Positions 48,162-57,302 of a stretch of DNA of 64,000 nucleotides are shown piece by piece; position 1 is the first letter of the stretch; each line of letters opens with the position of its first letter. Source of the stretch: JAWXCE01 sp033764775 (lineage in GTDB: Bacteria; Pseudomonadota; Alphaproteobacteria; Rhizobiales; Rhodomicrobiaceae); NCBI GenBank assembly GCA_033764775.1, contig JANRIQ010000003.1, positions 62,001 through 126,000 of the forward strand. The letters run 5' to 3'. The notes under the pieces are model-generated. The model was not told the DNA's origin and did no database searches. It saw only the letters and a program-made list of their open reading frames with translations. The translations under genes were made by a program, and so were the position numbers.

Positions 48162-48190
48162 GAAAAAGCGCGGGCATGAACACGCCCGCG
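48162..48190 (-). terminator. Rho-independent terminator of nrdJ
   Basis: On the minus strand the 7-base stem CGCGGGC/GCCCGCG with an 8-base loop (48169-48190) is followed directly by CTTTTTC (48162-48168). It sits 45 bases beyond the nrdJ stop. Confidence 0.75.
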
Positions 48191-48234
48191 GACTGTTTAC
48201 ATGCTTAGCCGGGCCGCAAAGGTTGAAACCGAAC

Positions 48235-51200
48235 TCAACTACAGCCGCTCGTTCCGCCGCAGGTGTCGCATTTGAGGCATGTGCCGTTGCGAACCAGGGT
48301 GAAGTTGCCGCAGCTTCCGCATGCTTCGCCCTCGTAGCCTTTGACGCGGGCTTCGGCGACACGGTCGCTCACTGTACGCAACGCTTGGAGACTGTTGGCC
48401 GCCTTGGCGCGCTGAGGCGCCGGGGCGGGCGGTTGAGCCACATGATACGCAGTGGCTAGGTTGCCGGAGATTGCGGGCGACCCGCTTTCGACAACGCTCG
48501 ATTGATGTTGGTGACCATGCGCTTGAACCGTGACGAGATTATGGTGAAGCGCGCCGCGGGTGAGGCCGCGGCTGACGAATTTTTCCGCGAGCGCCAGTTG
48601 CAGTTGGTTCGCCTCTTCGCCGCCGATGTCGGTTTCCTCCATGTCCGTGTGCTCGACATGCGACAGGTCGTTGCGGCTGAGATAGCTCACCGCCAGCTCG
48701 CGGAAGATGTAGTCGAGGATCGAGGTGGCGTTTTTGATCGAGTCGTTGCCCTGCACGAGGCCAGCCGGCTCAAAGCGGGTGAAGGTGAACGCCTCCACGA
48801 ACTCCTCCAGCGGCACGCCATATTGCAGGCCGAGGCTGATGGCGATGGCGAAATTGTTCATCAGGCTGCGGAAGGCGGCGCCCTCCTTGTGCATGTCGAT
48901 GAAGATTTCGCCGAGGCGGCCGTCCTCGTACTCGCCGGTGCGCAAGTAAACCTTGTGCCCGCCGACCGTTGCTTTCTGGGTATAGCCCTTGCGGCGGCCG
49001 GGCAGCTTCTCGCGCTCGGCTTTGAGGCGGACGCGCTCCACGATGCGCTCCACGATGCGCTCGGCCATCAGCGCGGCGCGCTTCTGCTGCGGTTTTTCTG
49101 CGATGTCTTCTTCGTCCGCGTCGTCGTCCGAGACGCCGAGCACCTGCGCGTTGAGCGGTTGCGACAGTTTCGAGCCGTCGCGGTAGAGCGCGTTGGCCTT
49201 TAGCGCCAGCTTCCACGATAGTTCGTAGGCGCGCTTGCAGTCCTCGACCGTGGCGTCGTTCGGCATGTTGATCGTTTTCGAGATGGCGCCGGAGATGAAC
49301 GGCTGCGCCGCCGCCATCATCAGGATGTGGCTTTGCGGCGAGAGGAAGCGCTTGCCCTTGCGGCCGCACGGATTGGCGCAGTCGAACACAGGCAAGTGCT
49401 CAGGCTTCAGGCCCGGCGCGCCCTCGAGCGTCATCGCCCCGCAGATATACTCGTTCGCCGCCTCGATCTCGGCCTTGGAGAAGCCGATGGCGGAAAGCAG
49501 GTCGAGGCCGGGAGCGTCAAGCTGCTCGCGCGTGAGCTTCAGCGTCTCGATGCAGAAATCCTCGCCGAGCGTCCACTTGTTGAACACGAACTTGATGTCG
49601 AACGCCTGCGCGAGCGCCGCCTCGACCACGGCGAGCTTCTCGTCCGTGAAGCCGCGTTTGCGCAACGCCGACGCGTTAACCCCGGGCGCGCCCTCCAGCG
49701 TGCCGCGCCCGACGGCGTAATCCGTGATCGTGGTGATCTGGTCTGGCGTGTAGCCGAGAGCGGCCAGCGCGTCGGGCACGGAGCGGTTGATGATCTTGAA
49801 ATAGCCGCCGCCGGCGAGCTTCTTGAACTTCACGAGCGCGAAGTCCGGCTCGATGCCCGTGGTGTCGCAATCCATCACGAGGCCGATGGTGCCGGTCGGC
49901 GCGATCACCGACACCTGCGCGTTGCGGTAGCCGAACTCCTCACCGAAGCTCAGAGCCTCATCCCAGGCCGCGCGCGCCGCAGACACCAGGTCGGTTTGCG
50001 GACAGGCTTTGTCGTCAAGCGGCACGGGGGAGGTGCGCAGTTTTTCGTAGCCGCTCTTGAAGCCGTAGGCGGCGTTGCGGTGGTTCCGCATGACGCGCAG
50101 CATGTGCTCCGCGTTCGCCGCGTAGCCTTTGAAGGCGCCGAGTTCGCCCGCCATCTCGCCCGAGGTCGCATAGGCGACGCCGGTCATCTGCGCCGAGATC
50201 GCCGCCGTGATGGCCCGGCCCTCCTCGGAGTCGTACGGGATGCCGGACGCCATCAGCAGGCCCCCGATGTTCGCGAAGCCGAGGCCGAGCGTGCGGAACT
50301 CATAGGAAAGCTGCGCAATCTCGCGCGACGGGAACTGCGCCATGGTCACCGAGATTTCGAGCACGACCGTCCACAGCCGCACGGCGTGGGCGAAGCTCTC
50401 CGCATCGAAGAGGGAATCGCCGCCGCCACGGAACGTCATCAGGTTCAGCGAGGCGAGGTTGCACGCCGTATCGTCCAGGAACATGTACTCCGAGCACGGG
50501 TTCGATGCGCGGATCTCGCCGGAGGCCGGGCAGGTGTGCCAGTCATTGATCGTGGTGTGGAACTGGATGCCCGGGTCGGCGGACTGCCATGCGGCCTCCG
50601 CGATTTGATCCCACAGAGCGCGCGCCTTCACGGTTTTCACGGTTTTGCCGGTGATGCGCGCCTTCAGCGCCCAGTCGCCGTCGGCCTCGACCGCCTTCAG
50701 GAAGGCGTCGTCCACGCGCACGGTGTTGTTCGAATTCTGGCCGGAAACGGTGCGGTAAGCCTCGCCCTCCCAGTCCGTGTCGAACGAGGGGAACTCGATC
50801 TTGGTGAAGCCCTGCCGCGCGAACTGCATCACGCGCTGGATGTAGTTGTCCGGCACCTGCGCCTTGCGGGCCGCGCGGATTTCCCGCTTCAAAGCTGGGT
50901 TGCGTGCCGGATCATAGCACGCCTCACCCTCGGCCTCGCAATTCACGCACGCTTTCATGATGGCGGAGAGGTGCTTCGCGCACAGCTTGGAGCCGGCGAC
51001 GAGCGCCGCGACCTTCTGCTCCTCCAGCACCTTCCATTGGATAAATTCCTCCACGTCCGGGTGGTCGGCGTCGACGATCACCATTTTCGCCGCGCGCCGC
51101 GTCGTGCCGCCGGACTTGATCGCGCCAGCCGCGCGGTCGCCGATCTTCAGAAAGCTGAGCAGGCCCGAGGAGCGCCCGCCGCCGGAGAGCTTTTCGCCCT

Positions 51201-51921
51201 CGCCGCGCAGCTTGGAGAAGTTGGAGCCAGTGCCGGAGCCGTATTTAAAGAGCCGCGCCTCGCGCACCCACAAATCCATGATGCCGTTTTCGTTCACCAG
51301 GTCGTCCTCGACCGACTGGATGAAGCAGGCGTGCGGCTGCGGATGCTCATAAGCGGACGTGGCGCGGGTTAATTCGCCGCTCGCCGGGTCGACGTAGAAA
51401 TGCCCCTGGCTCGGTCCGTCGATGCCGTAGGCCCAGTGCAGGCCGGTGTTGAACCATTGCGGGCTGTTGGGCGCGGCCATCTGGCAGGCGAGCATATAGC
51501 AAAGCTCGTCGAAAAAGGCGCGGGCGTCGTCCTCGCTCGTGAAATAGCCGTGCTTCCAGCCCCAATAGGTCCAGGTGCCGGCTAGGCGGTCGAACACCTG
51601 CCGCGCATCGGTTTCGGGTCCTTTGCGCTCGGCTTCAGGGAGCTTGGCGAGCGCGTCCTTGTCGGGCACAGAACGCCACAGCCATGAAGGAACCGTCGGC
51701 TCCTCAATCTTTTTCAGCCGCGCGGGCACACCGGCCTTGCGGAAATATTTCTGCGCCAGAATATCGGCGGCGACCTGGCTCCAATGCGCGGGCACGGCGA
51801 AGTTTTCCAGGCGGAAGACGACGGAGCCGTCCGGGTTCCGGATCTCGCTCGTCGCCTGCCGGAACGGAATGTCCGCGTACGCTGACTGCCCCGCCTTCGT
51901 ATACCGCCGCTCGATCCGCAT
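48235..51921 (-). CDS. nrdJ: Adenosylcobalamin-dependent class II ribonucleotide reductase
   Basis: NrdJ reduces ribonucleotides to deoxyribonucleotides using a vitamin B12 radical, with or without oxygen. The 1228-residue product is the long alphaproteobacterial form. It has an N-terminal extension, the ten-stranded barrel with the catalytic N-x-C-x-E motif in SNPCSEYMFLDDTACNLASLNL, and a C-terminal zinc-ribbon-like tail C-x2-C...C-x2-C-x2-C ending GCS. No class I nrdAB is in the window. The start has weak support beyond homology (MRIERRYTKAGQ is typical). A terminator follows, and a possible NrdR box lies in the upstream gap. Confidence 0.97.
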   Translation of the reverse strand: MRIERRYTKAGQSAYADIPFRQATSEIRNPDGSVVFRLENFAVPAHWSQVAADILAQKYFRKAGVPARLKKIEEPTVPSWLWRSVPDKDALAKLPEAERKGPETDARQVFDRLAGTWTYWGWKHGYFTSEDDARAFFDELCYMLACQMAAPNSPQWFNTGLHWAYGIDGPSQGHFYVDPASGELTRATSAYEHPQPHACFIQSVEDDLVNENGIMDLWVREARLFKYGSGTGSNFSKLRGEGEKLSGGGRSSGLLSFLKIGDRAAGAIKSGGTTRRAAKMVIVDADHPDVEEFIQWKVLEEQKVAALVAGSKLCAKHLSAIMKACVNCEAEGEACYDPARNPALKREIRAARKAQVPDNYIQRVMQFARQGFTKIEFPSFDTDWEGEAYRTVSGQNSNNTVRVDDAFLKAVEADGDWALKARITGKTVKTVKARALWDQIAEAAWQSADPGIQFHTTINDWHTCPASGEIRASNPCSEYMFLDDTACNLASLNLMTFRGGGDSLFDAESFAHAVRLWTVVLEISVTMAQFPSREIAQLSYEFRTLGLGFANIGGLLMASGIPYDSEEGRAITAAISAQMTGVAYATSGEMAGELGAFKGYAANAEHMLRVMRNHRNAAYGFKSGYEKLRTSPVPLDDKACPQTDLVSAARAAWDEALSFGEEFGYRNAQVSVIAPTGTIGLVMDCDTTGIEPDFALVKFKKLAGGGYFKIINRSVPDALAALGYTPDQITTITDYAVGRGTLEGAPGVNASALRKRGFTDEKLAVVEAALAQAFDIKFVFNKWTLGEDFCIETLKLTREQLDAPGLDLLSAIGFSKAEIEAANEYICGAMTLEGAPGLKPEHLPVFDCANPCGRKGKRFLSPQSHILMMAAAQPFISGAISKTINMPNDATVEDCKRAYELSWKLALKANALYRDGSKLSQPLNAQVLGVSDDDADEEDIAEKPQQKRAALMAERIVERIVERVRLKAEREKLPGRRKGYTQKATVGGHKVYLRTGEYEDGRLGEIFIDMHKEGAAFRSLMNNFAIAISLGLQYGVPLEEFVEAFTFTRFEPAGLVQGNDSIKNATSILDYIFRELAVSYLSRNDLSHVEHTDMEETDIGGEEANQLQLALAEKFVSRGLTRGALHHNLVTVQAHGHQHQSSVVESGSPAISGNLATAYHVAQPPAPAPQRAKAANSLQALRTVSDRVAEARVKGYEGEACGSCGNFTLVRNGTCLKCDTCGGTSGCS

Positions 51922-52386
51922 GCCAGTCCCCCAAAAATGATGCGCCGACGGCGCGTGCCCCCGAAGCGCCTTGCGGCGCGGACGAATAGCCTCCGGCGCG
52001 ATGTCCGGCGGCTTGAATTCTGTGATGGTGATGAAGCGGCCGACTGACTTACAGGCCCGTTACGACGCGCTCTGAGGAGCGCGGAACTGAGAGGTTAATG
52101 GTGCTTAACGATTCGCGAAAACGCTACCCATGGGGCCCAATCCAGCATTGAAATCCCATATGTTGTGGTAAAAATACCCAGCTGCGTCGCGGCTAGGTTG
52201 CGCCGCTGCGGACTTCGCCACATCCGATACGCCTATCGCGATTCCCGGCGGCCGGGCGCGGACGCGCAGCGAACCGCGGCGTCATCAACATCTCGTTCGC
52301 GGCCGTGGATAAAAGCGTGGTCGGCGCGCGTCTGGACTTGATGCGCGCGCTGGCTTAATCTGCGTGACTGAAACTCCGAGGACTCC
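51922..52386. other. 465-base noncoding gap with nrdJ and NDUFA12 upstream signals
   Basis: Divergent promoters for nrdJ and the NDUFA12 gene should lie here. I see no cobalamin-riboswitch B12 box, and no convincing gene. A short plus-strand frame ending at 52358 (VINISFAAVDKSVV and so on) looks coding-like but has no start or homology I can place. Confidence 0.5.
52153..52168 (-). promoter_or_regulatory. Possible NrdR box upstream of nrdJ
   Basis: On the minus strand CCACAACATATGGGAT agrees with the 16-base NrdR consensus at 11 positions, including the central ATAT core. It lies 232 bases upstream of nrdJ. A second box at helical spacing, usual for NrdR, was not found, so the call is weak. 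Confidence 0.25.
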
Positions 52387-52785
52387 ATGGGCATTTTCAG
52401 CGACATCTTCACATGGTGGAACGGCGCGACGCTCTCGACCAAGCTCTACACCCGCTCCTCGGGGCGGCTCGTCGGCAAGGACGAGCTTGGCAACGCCTAT
52501 TACGAACAGAAGAAGGGCGTCGGGCCGCATGGGCATCCGCGCCGGTGGGTGATCTATAACGGCGAGGCCGACGCGTCCAAGGTGCCCGGAGACTGGCATG
52601 GCTGGCTGCATCACACGGTCGAAGCGCCGCCCACCGCCGAGAACTACCAGCCGCGCGGCTGGCAAAAACCCCATCAACCGAATATGACGGGCACCTCCGC
52701 CGCCTACCGGCCCGCCGGCAGCACTCTCAATCTCGGCCGCAAAGCCAAACCCCAGGGCGATTATCAACCGTGGCGGGCGGAATGA
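52387..52785 (+). CDS. NADH:ubiquinone oxidoreductase subunit NDUFA12 family
   Basis: A 132-residue accessory subunit of respiratory complex I, a family shared by alphaproteobacteria and mitochondria. The diagnostic parts are present: GKDELGNAYYEQKK, RRWVIYNGEADASKVPGDWHGWLHH, and a conserved C-terminal YQPWRAE. It binds the peripheral arm on the cytoplasmic side. The start has GAGGACTCC upstream. The methyltransferase gene overlaps its stop codon (ATGA). Confidence 0.95.
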   Translation: MGIFSDIFTWWNGATLSTKLYTRSSGRLVGKDELGNAYYEQKKGVGPHGHPRRWVIYNGEADASKVPGDWHGWLHHTVEAPPTAENYQPRGWQKPHQPNMTGTSAAYRPAGSTLNLGRKAKPQGDYQPWRAE

Positions 52786-53549
52786 CCGAAGCGGCGCGGG
52801 AGCAGACCTGGACCGCCGACGGCTATGAGCGCAACGCGCGCTTCGTCTCAGACCTGGGCGGCGAGATTCTTGGCTGGCTCGCGCCCCGTCCCGGCGAACG
52901 CATCCTCGATTTGGGTTGCGGCGATGGCGCGTTGACCGCTCGGCTCGCCGCTGCGGGCGCGCAGGTGGTCGGAGTGGACGCCAGCGACGATTTGCTGCGC
53001 GCCGCCCGGGCTCGGGGCCTGGACGCGCGGCTTATGGACGGGCAGGCTCTGGCCTTCAGCACCGAGTTCGATGCGGTGTTCTCCAACGCCGCGTTGCATT
53101 GGATGACGCGCCCGCTCGACGTGATCGCCGGCGTGCGCCGAGCGTTGAAACCGGGCGGGCGATTCGTCGCAGAGTTCGGGGGTCACGGCAATGTATCGGC
53201 CATCGTGACTGCCATGCGCTCCGCCGCCAAGGCGTACGGCGGCGACGCCACGCTCGCCGGCCCGTGGTTTTATCCCACCGCCGAGGATTACCGCGCCATG
53301 CTGGAGCAGGCGGGGTTCGAGGTCCGCCGCATTGGGCTGTTCTACCGCCCCACGCCGCTGCCGACGGCGATCGAAGGCTGGCTGCTCACCTTCCGCCGCG
53401 CGTTCTTCGACCAGTTCGAGCCGGGCGTCCGGCGAGCGGCTATCGACCACGTCGCGGAGTTGCTGGCGCCGGTGCTCCAAGACCCGTCAGGGCGCTGGCT
53501 GGCCGATTACGTGCGTCTTCGAGTCGAGGCGAGCTTGCCTGCGGCTTGA
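52782..53549 (+). CDS. Class I SAM-dependent methyltransferase
   Basis: A 255-residue methyltransferase with the SAM-binding motif ILDLGCGDGALT (about 41-52), the acidic loop VVGVDASDDLL (about 63-73) and motif ALHWM (about 103-107). It resembles trans-aconitate or SAM-dependent methyltransferases, but substrate is undefined. The start overlaps the NDUFA12 stop (ATGA) with GGGCGGA upstream, so the two are co-translated. The conserved neighbourhood usually runs from NDUFA12 to DUF2155; here this gene is inserted between them. Confidence 0.85.
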   Translation: MTEAAREQTWTADGYERNARFVSDLGGEILGWLAPRPGERILDLGCGDGALTARLAAAGAQVVGVDASDDLLRAARARGLDARLMDGQALAFSTEFDAVFSNAALHWMTRPLDVIAGVRRALKPGGRFVAEFGGHGNVSAIVTAMRSAAKAYGGDATLAGPWFYPTAEDYRAMLEQAGFEVRRIGLFYRPTPLPTAIEGWLLTFRRAFFDQFEPGVRRAAIDHVAELLAPVLQDPSGRWLADYVRLRVEASLPAA

Positions 53550-53606
53550 GATCAGCCGCGATGCGGGATAAGGTCGCCCTCGCAAACAACCGCAAGGCCG
53601 ATCGTG

Positions 53607-54020
53607 ATGCCGCCGCGCCTCGCCGCCTTCGCCGCCGCATTTCTGGCGGCGACCCAGGCAAACGCCCAGAAATTCGAGAACGAGATCGCCGTGTTCGCCG
53701 CGCTCGACAAGGTCACGGGCCGCATTTCAGCGCTCGAAATCCCGGTGAACGACACGGCGACCTTCGGCGCCCTCAAGATCACCCCGCGCGTCTGCTATAT
53801 GCGCGCGCCGACCGAGCCGCCGCTCACCTCCGCCTTCGTCGAGGTGGAAGAGTTGCTGCTTGAGGAGGGCCAGCGCCGGCTGTTCTCGGGCTGGATGTTC
53901 GCGCAAAGCCCCGGCATTCACGCCGTGGAGCATCCGACCTTCGACGTCTGGCTCACCAATTGCAAAATCCCCCGCGAGGGCAGGTCGCGCGGCAGGGCGC
54001 CGAAATCGCCGCGGTTCTGA
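53607..54020 (+). CDS. DUF2155 secreted protein
   Basis: A 137-residue protein with a signal peptide (about 1-20). The DUF2155 body is a beta-rich region reading AVFAALDKVTGRISALEIPVND, CYMRAPTEPP and GWMFAQSPGIHAVEHPTFDVWLTNC. The family is alphaproteobacterial, periplasmic and of unknown role. The ATG at 53607 is chosen; a GTG one codon earlier has a better distance to AAGG. The last 103 bases overlap the convergent aat coding region, and the C-terminal tail from PREGRSRG may be extra. Confidence 0.85.
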   Translation: MPPRLAAFAAAFLAATQANAQKFENEIAVFAALDKVTGRISALEIPVNDTATFGALKITPRVCYMRAPTEPPLTSAFVEVEELLLEEGQRRLFSGWMFAQSPGIHAVEHPTFDVWLTNCKIPREGRSRGRAPKSPRF

Positions 54021-54610
54021 AGCGCGACTTCGAGCCGCCGATGAAACTGCTCGCGGGAGATTTCTTGCGCACCGAAGGCTTTTAGATGCTCGGTGACGAA
54101 TTGCGTGTCGAGCATCACGAATCCGCCGGCGATGAGACGCGCCGCGAGATAGACCAGCGCCACCTTGCTCGCGTCGGTTTCATAGGAAAACATGCTCTCG
54201 CCGAAAAACGCCCGCCCGAGCGCCACGCCGTACAGCCCGCCGACCAGGCGACCGTCGCGCCATGTCTCGATCGTGTGGCAGTGGCCCATGGCGAACAGGT
54301 CGGCGTAGAGCTCGCGGATGCGGCCGTTGATCCAGGTGGTGCGCCGGCCCGCCCGCCGCGCCGCGCAGCCCTCGATGACGCCCGCGAAATCCGTATCGAC
54401 GCGCACCTCGAACTCCTCCCGCCTGATGGTGCGGGCGAGGCTTTTGGGCACATGGACAGCGTCAAGCGGCAGCACGCCGCGCTTTTCCGGCTCGATCCAG
54501 TAGAGCGTCGGGTCGTCCGCGCTCTCCGCCATGGGGAAGATGCCGCACGCATAGGCCTTTAAAAGCACCTGCGGCGTGATCTCGATGCTGAAATGCGATG
54601 GCGAGCCCAT
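53918..54610 (-). CDS. aat: Leucyl/phenylalanyl-tRNA-protein transferase
   Basis: Aat adds Leu or Phe from tRNA to proteins starting with Lys or Arg, marking them for ClpS/ClpAP degradation. The 230-residue product has the family blocks: LLKAYACGIFPMAES, YWIEPEKRGVLPLD, CAARRAGRRTTWIN and HTIETWRDGRLVGGLYGVALGRAFFGESMFS. The ATG at 54610 is chosen over a TTG four codons upstream. It overlaps the DUF2155 end by 103 bases on the other strand. In relatives it sits between DUF2155 and accC, as here. Confidence 0.95.
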   Translation of the reverse strand: MGSPSHFSIEITPQVLLKAYACGIFPMAESADDPTLYWIEPEKRGVLPLDAVHVPKSLARTIRREEFEVRVDTDFAGVIEGCAARRAGRRTTWINGRIRELYADLFAMGHCHTIETWRDGRLVGGLYGVALGRAFFGESMFSYETDASKVALVYLAARLIAGGFVMLDTQFVTEHLKAFGAQEISREQFHRRLEVALQNRGDFGALPRDLPSRGILQLVSQTSKVGCSTA

Positions 54611-54715
54611 GGAGCGATCCAAGATTGACCTTGCGTTGAGTATGGCGTCCTATTCACCTCGTGTCATCACCCCGTGATCAAGATCGCGACAGCATCGCCT
54701 GCGGAGGGTTTGTCA

Positions 54716-55474
54716 ATGTTTCGCATCTTGCTGTTGGGGCTTTTGCTGGCCCCGGAGAAGCTGTCGGCCTCGGAGGAGGCCTACGCCGCGGCGCTTGCCT
54801 ACTTTGAAAGCAAGCCGCGCGGCGACCGCGGCATGAACGCCTCGTGCGACGCCAACACGACGACGACGTTCCCCGGATACGGCGACGCCCCGATCCAGTT
54901 CTGCGTGTACACTGTGACATCGGGGGGCGCCACGCTTGAGGGCTACGTCTATCTGCTCAACCCGACGTTTGAGAATGTGGCGCGCCGCATCGCCAACGCT
55001 TGCGCGTTCGCCCAGTCCCGCAATCCGAAAGCTTGCGGCAAGGCGCTGGCCGAGCGAATTGTCAACCAGAACGGCGCGCAGTTTCCCGTGGCCGGCGTCG
55101 TGATTGAGAAGAAGGTCGCGGCGGGTGGGTCGGGGCAAAGCCTGGTGAACCTGGAGTTTCGCGACGGCGTCGCCACCCGAACAGCGGCGAACCTCTACTG
55201 GACGCAGACGCAGATTACGCGCGAACAGGCGTTCATGTCGGCGCAGTCCAAGGTTGTGCGGGCTATGCGCTTCGCTCGCATCGCGGACGCCACCCGGCAG
55301 GATTACCGCCTGGCCGGCGGAGAGATCGACGTGGGGCAAGACCCGGGCGACGGCAAGGATCAGGCTTGGCTCGACGTGGTGCGCGACAATGAACTGGAGG
55401 CGCGGCGCAGCGGCCGGGACGTTTTGCTGAATGGCGTCGCCCTGCGGCAGAAACAGAGTGGCAAGCTGCCGTAA
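54716..55474 (+). CDS. Secreted protein of unknown function
   Basis: A 252-residue protein with a signal peptide (about 1-18, MFRILLLGLLLAPEKLSA). The body contains several cysteines, a beta-rich middle and a polar C-terminal end (RQKQSGKLP). No domain is recognised. The ATG at 54716 has GGAGGG upstream. It is divergent from aat and its stop is immediately adjacent to the stop of accC. It interrupts the otherwise conserved aat-accC neighbourhood and may be lineage-specific. Confidence 0.75.
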   Translation: MFRILLLGLLLAPEKLSASEEAYAAALAYFESKPRGDRGMNASCDANTTTTFPGYGDAPIQFCVYTVTSGGATLEGYVYLLNPTFENVARRIANACAFAQSRNPKACGKALAERIVNQNGAQFPVAGVVIEKKVAAGGSGQSLVNLEFRDGVATRTAANLYWTQTQITREQAFMSAQSKVVRAMRFARIADATRQDYRLAGGEIDVGQDPGDGKDQAWLDVVRDNELEARRSGRDVLLNGVALRQKQSGKLP

Positions 55475-56815
55475 CTAACGCTGACCGAGATATTTCTCCA
55501 GCCAGTGGATGTCGTACAGCCCGTCCACAATGTCCGGCTCGGTGATGAGCGCGTTGAACAGCGGGATGGTAGTCTCAATGCCGTCGATCACGAACTCGCC
55601 GAGCGAACGCCTGAGCCGCATCAGGCATTCGTTGCGGTTCTTGCCGTAAACGATGAGCTTGCCGATGAGGCTGTCGTAGTACGGCGGGATCGAGTAGCCG
55701 GCATACACGCCTGAATCGACGCGCACGCCGAGGCCGCCCGGCGGATGCCAGTAGGTGATCTTGCCGGGGCTCGGGCGGAAGGTCTGCGGGTTCTCCGCGT
55801 TGATGCGGCACTCGATGGCATGGCCAGCGAACTGCAAATCCTCCTGCCGGAACGACAGGGGCGCGCCTGACGCGATGCGGATCTGCTCGATGACGAGGTC
55901 GATGCCTGTGATCATCTCCGTCACCGGATGCTCCACCTGCAGCCGCGTGTTCATCTCGATGAAGTAGAATTCGCCGTCCTCGAATAGGAACTCGACCGTG
56001 CCCACGCCGCGATAGCCCAGCTCGCACATGGCCTTGCTCACCGTCGCGCCGATCTTCTCGCGCTGGTCGGCGTTCAGCGCGGGAGAGGGTGCCTCCTCCC
56101 AGATTTTCTGGTGCCGCCGCTGCAGGGAGCAATCGCGTTCGCCGATGTGCACCGCATTGCCGCGCCCGTCTCCCAGCACCTGGATTTCGATGTGGCGCGG
56201 CTTGGTGAGATATTTCTCCATGTAGAGCGAGTCGTTGCCGAAGGCGGCCTTCGCCTCGGCTCGCGCGGTCGCGAGCGCGAGGGGCAAGTCGTCCTCGGTG
56301 CGCGCAACCTTCATGCCGCGCCCGCCGCCGCCCGCCGTCGCCTTGATCAGCACGGGGTATCCGATGTCGCGGGCCACGCGGCGCGCCTCTTCGTCCGAGG
56401 TGACTGCGCCGTCCGAGCCGGGCACGCATGGGATGCCGAGGCGTTTCGCCGTCTCTTTCGCGGTGATTTTGTCGCCCATCATGCGGATGTGCTCCGACGT
56501 GGGGCCGATGAACGTGATGTCGTGCTCCTCGAGGATTTCGGCGAAGCGCGCGTTCTCCGACAGAAAGCCGTAACCGGGGTGCACCGCGTCCGCGCCGGTG
56601 ATCTCGCAGGCGGCGAGCAGCGCGGGGATGTTGAGATAGCTGTCCTTGGCGGCGGGCGGCCCGATGCACACGCTCTCATCCGCCAGGCGCACATGCATGG
56701 CGTCGCCGTCGGCCGTGGAGTGCACGGCGACGGTCGCGATGCCAAGCTCCTTGCACGCGCGTTCGATGCGCAGCGCAATTTCGCCGCGGTTGGCGATGAG
56801 GATTTTATCGAACAT
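55475..56815 (-). CDS. accC: Biotin carboxylase subunit of acetyl-CoA carboxylase
   Basis: AccC carboxylates biotin on AccB with ATP and bicarbonate, the first step of fatty-acid synthesis. The 446-residue product starts MFDKILIANRGEIALRI and has the ATP-grasp glycine loop GGGGRGMKVAR. EMNTRLQVEHPVTE and a DSLIGKLIVYG C-terminal block are also present. It is 12 bases downstream of accB and part of the M48-dsbA-aroQ-accB-accC cluster. Confidence 0.98.
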   Translation of the reverse strand: MFDKILIANRGEIALRIERACKELGIATVAVHSTADGDAMHVRLADESVCIGPPAAKDSYLNIPALLAACEITGADAVHPGYGFLSENARFAEILEEHDITFIGPTSEHIRMMGDKITAKETAKRLGIPCVPGSDGAVTSDEEARRVARDIGYPVLIKATAGGGGRGMKVARTEDDLPLALATARAEAKAAFGNDSLYMEKYLTKPRHIEIQVLGDGRGNAVHIGERDCSLQRRHQKIWEEAPSPALNADQREKIGATVSKAMCELGYRGVGTVEFLFEDGEFYFIEMNTRLQVEHPVTEMITGIDLVIEQIRIASGAPLSFRQEDLQFAGHAIECRINAENPQTFRPSPGKITYWHPPGGLGVRVDSGVYAGYSIPPYYDSLIGKLIVYGKNRNECLMRLRRSLGEFVIDGIETTIPLFNALITEPDIVDGLYDIHWLEKYLGQR

Positions 56816-56827
56816 GGGCGAGCCGCC

Positions 56828-57277
56828 TCATTCGATGATCATCAATGGTTCGCCATATTCGACCGGTTGCCCGTTCTCGACAAAAATGGCGGTGACCTTG
56901 CCGGCGCGCGGCGCGGCGATCTGGTTCATGGTTTTCATGGCCTCGACGATGAGCAGCGTCTGGCCCTCGCGCACCACGGCGCCCAGCTCCACGAAGGCGG
57001 CGGCGCCAGGCTCGGGCGCGCGGTAGGCGGTGCCGACCATGGGCGAGGTGACGGCGCCGGGGTGTTTCTCGGGCGGCACGCTGGAGACGAGAGGCGCGGC
57101 GGGGAGCGGGGCCGCCAGCACCGCCGGGGACGCGCCGGCCGTCACCGTGCGGGCGACTCGGACGCGCAGGCCCTGCCGCTCGATTTCGATTTCGCTCAGC
57201 CGCGTTTCCTCCAGAAGCGCCGCCAGGCCGCGGATCAACGCCTCGTCGCCGCTGTCCAGTTTCTTCGTTTCAACCAT
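56828..57277 (-). CDS. accB: Biotin carboxyl carrier protein
   Basis: A 149-residue carrier with a helical N-terminal part (LIRGLAALLEETRLSEIEIERQG), a flexible alanine/proline linker and a C-terminal biotinyl domain. Biotin is attached at Lys115 in EAMKTMN. The ATG at 57277 has AGGA upstream; sequence upstream of it overlaps aroQ. It lies between aroQ (25 bases) and accC (12 bases). Confidence 0.97.
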   Translation of the reverse strand: MVETKKLDSGDEALIRGLAALLEETRLSEIEIERQGLRVRVARTVTAGASPAVLAAPLPAAPLVSSVPPEKHPGAVTSPMVGTAYRAPEPGAAAFVELGAVVREGQTLLIVEAMKTMNQIAAPRAGKVTAIFVENGQPVEYGEPLMIIE

Positions 57278-57302
57278 GCAAAATCCTGTTGGCGTGGCGG
57301 CG

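Noticed and set aside
52281..52358. Short coding-like frame ending VVGARLDLMRALA
   Set aside because: No start codon with a ribosome-binding site and no recognisable family; kept only as a possible remnant.
51922..52386. Cobalamin riboswitch upstream of nrdJ
   Set aside because: No B12-box-like core or matching stem was found on the nrdJ strand.
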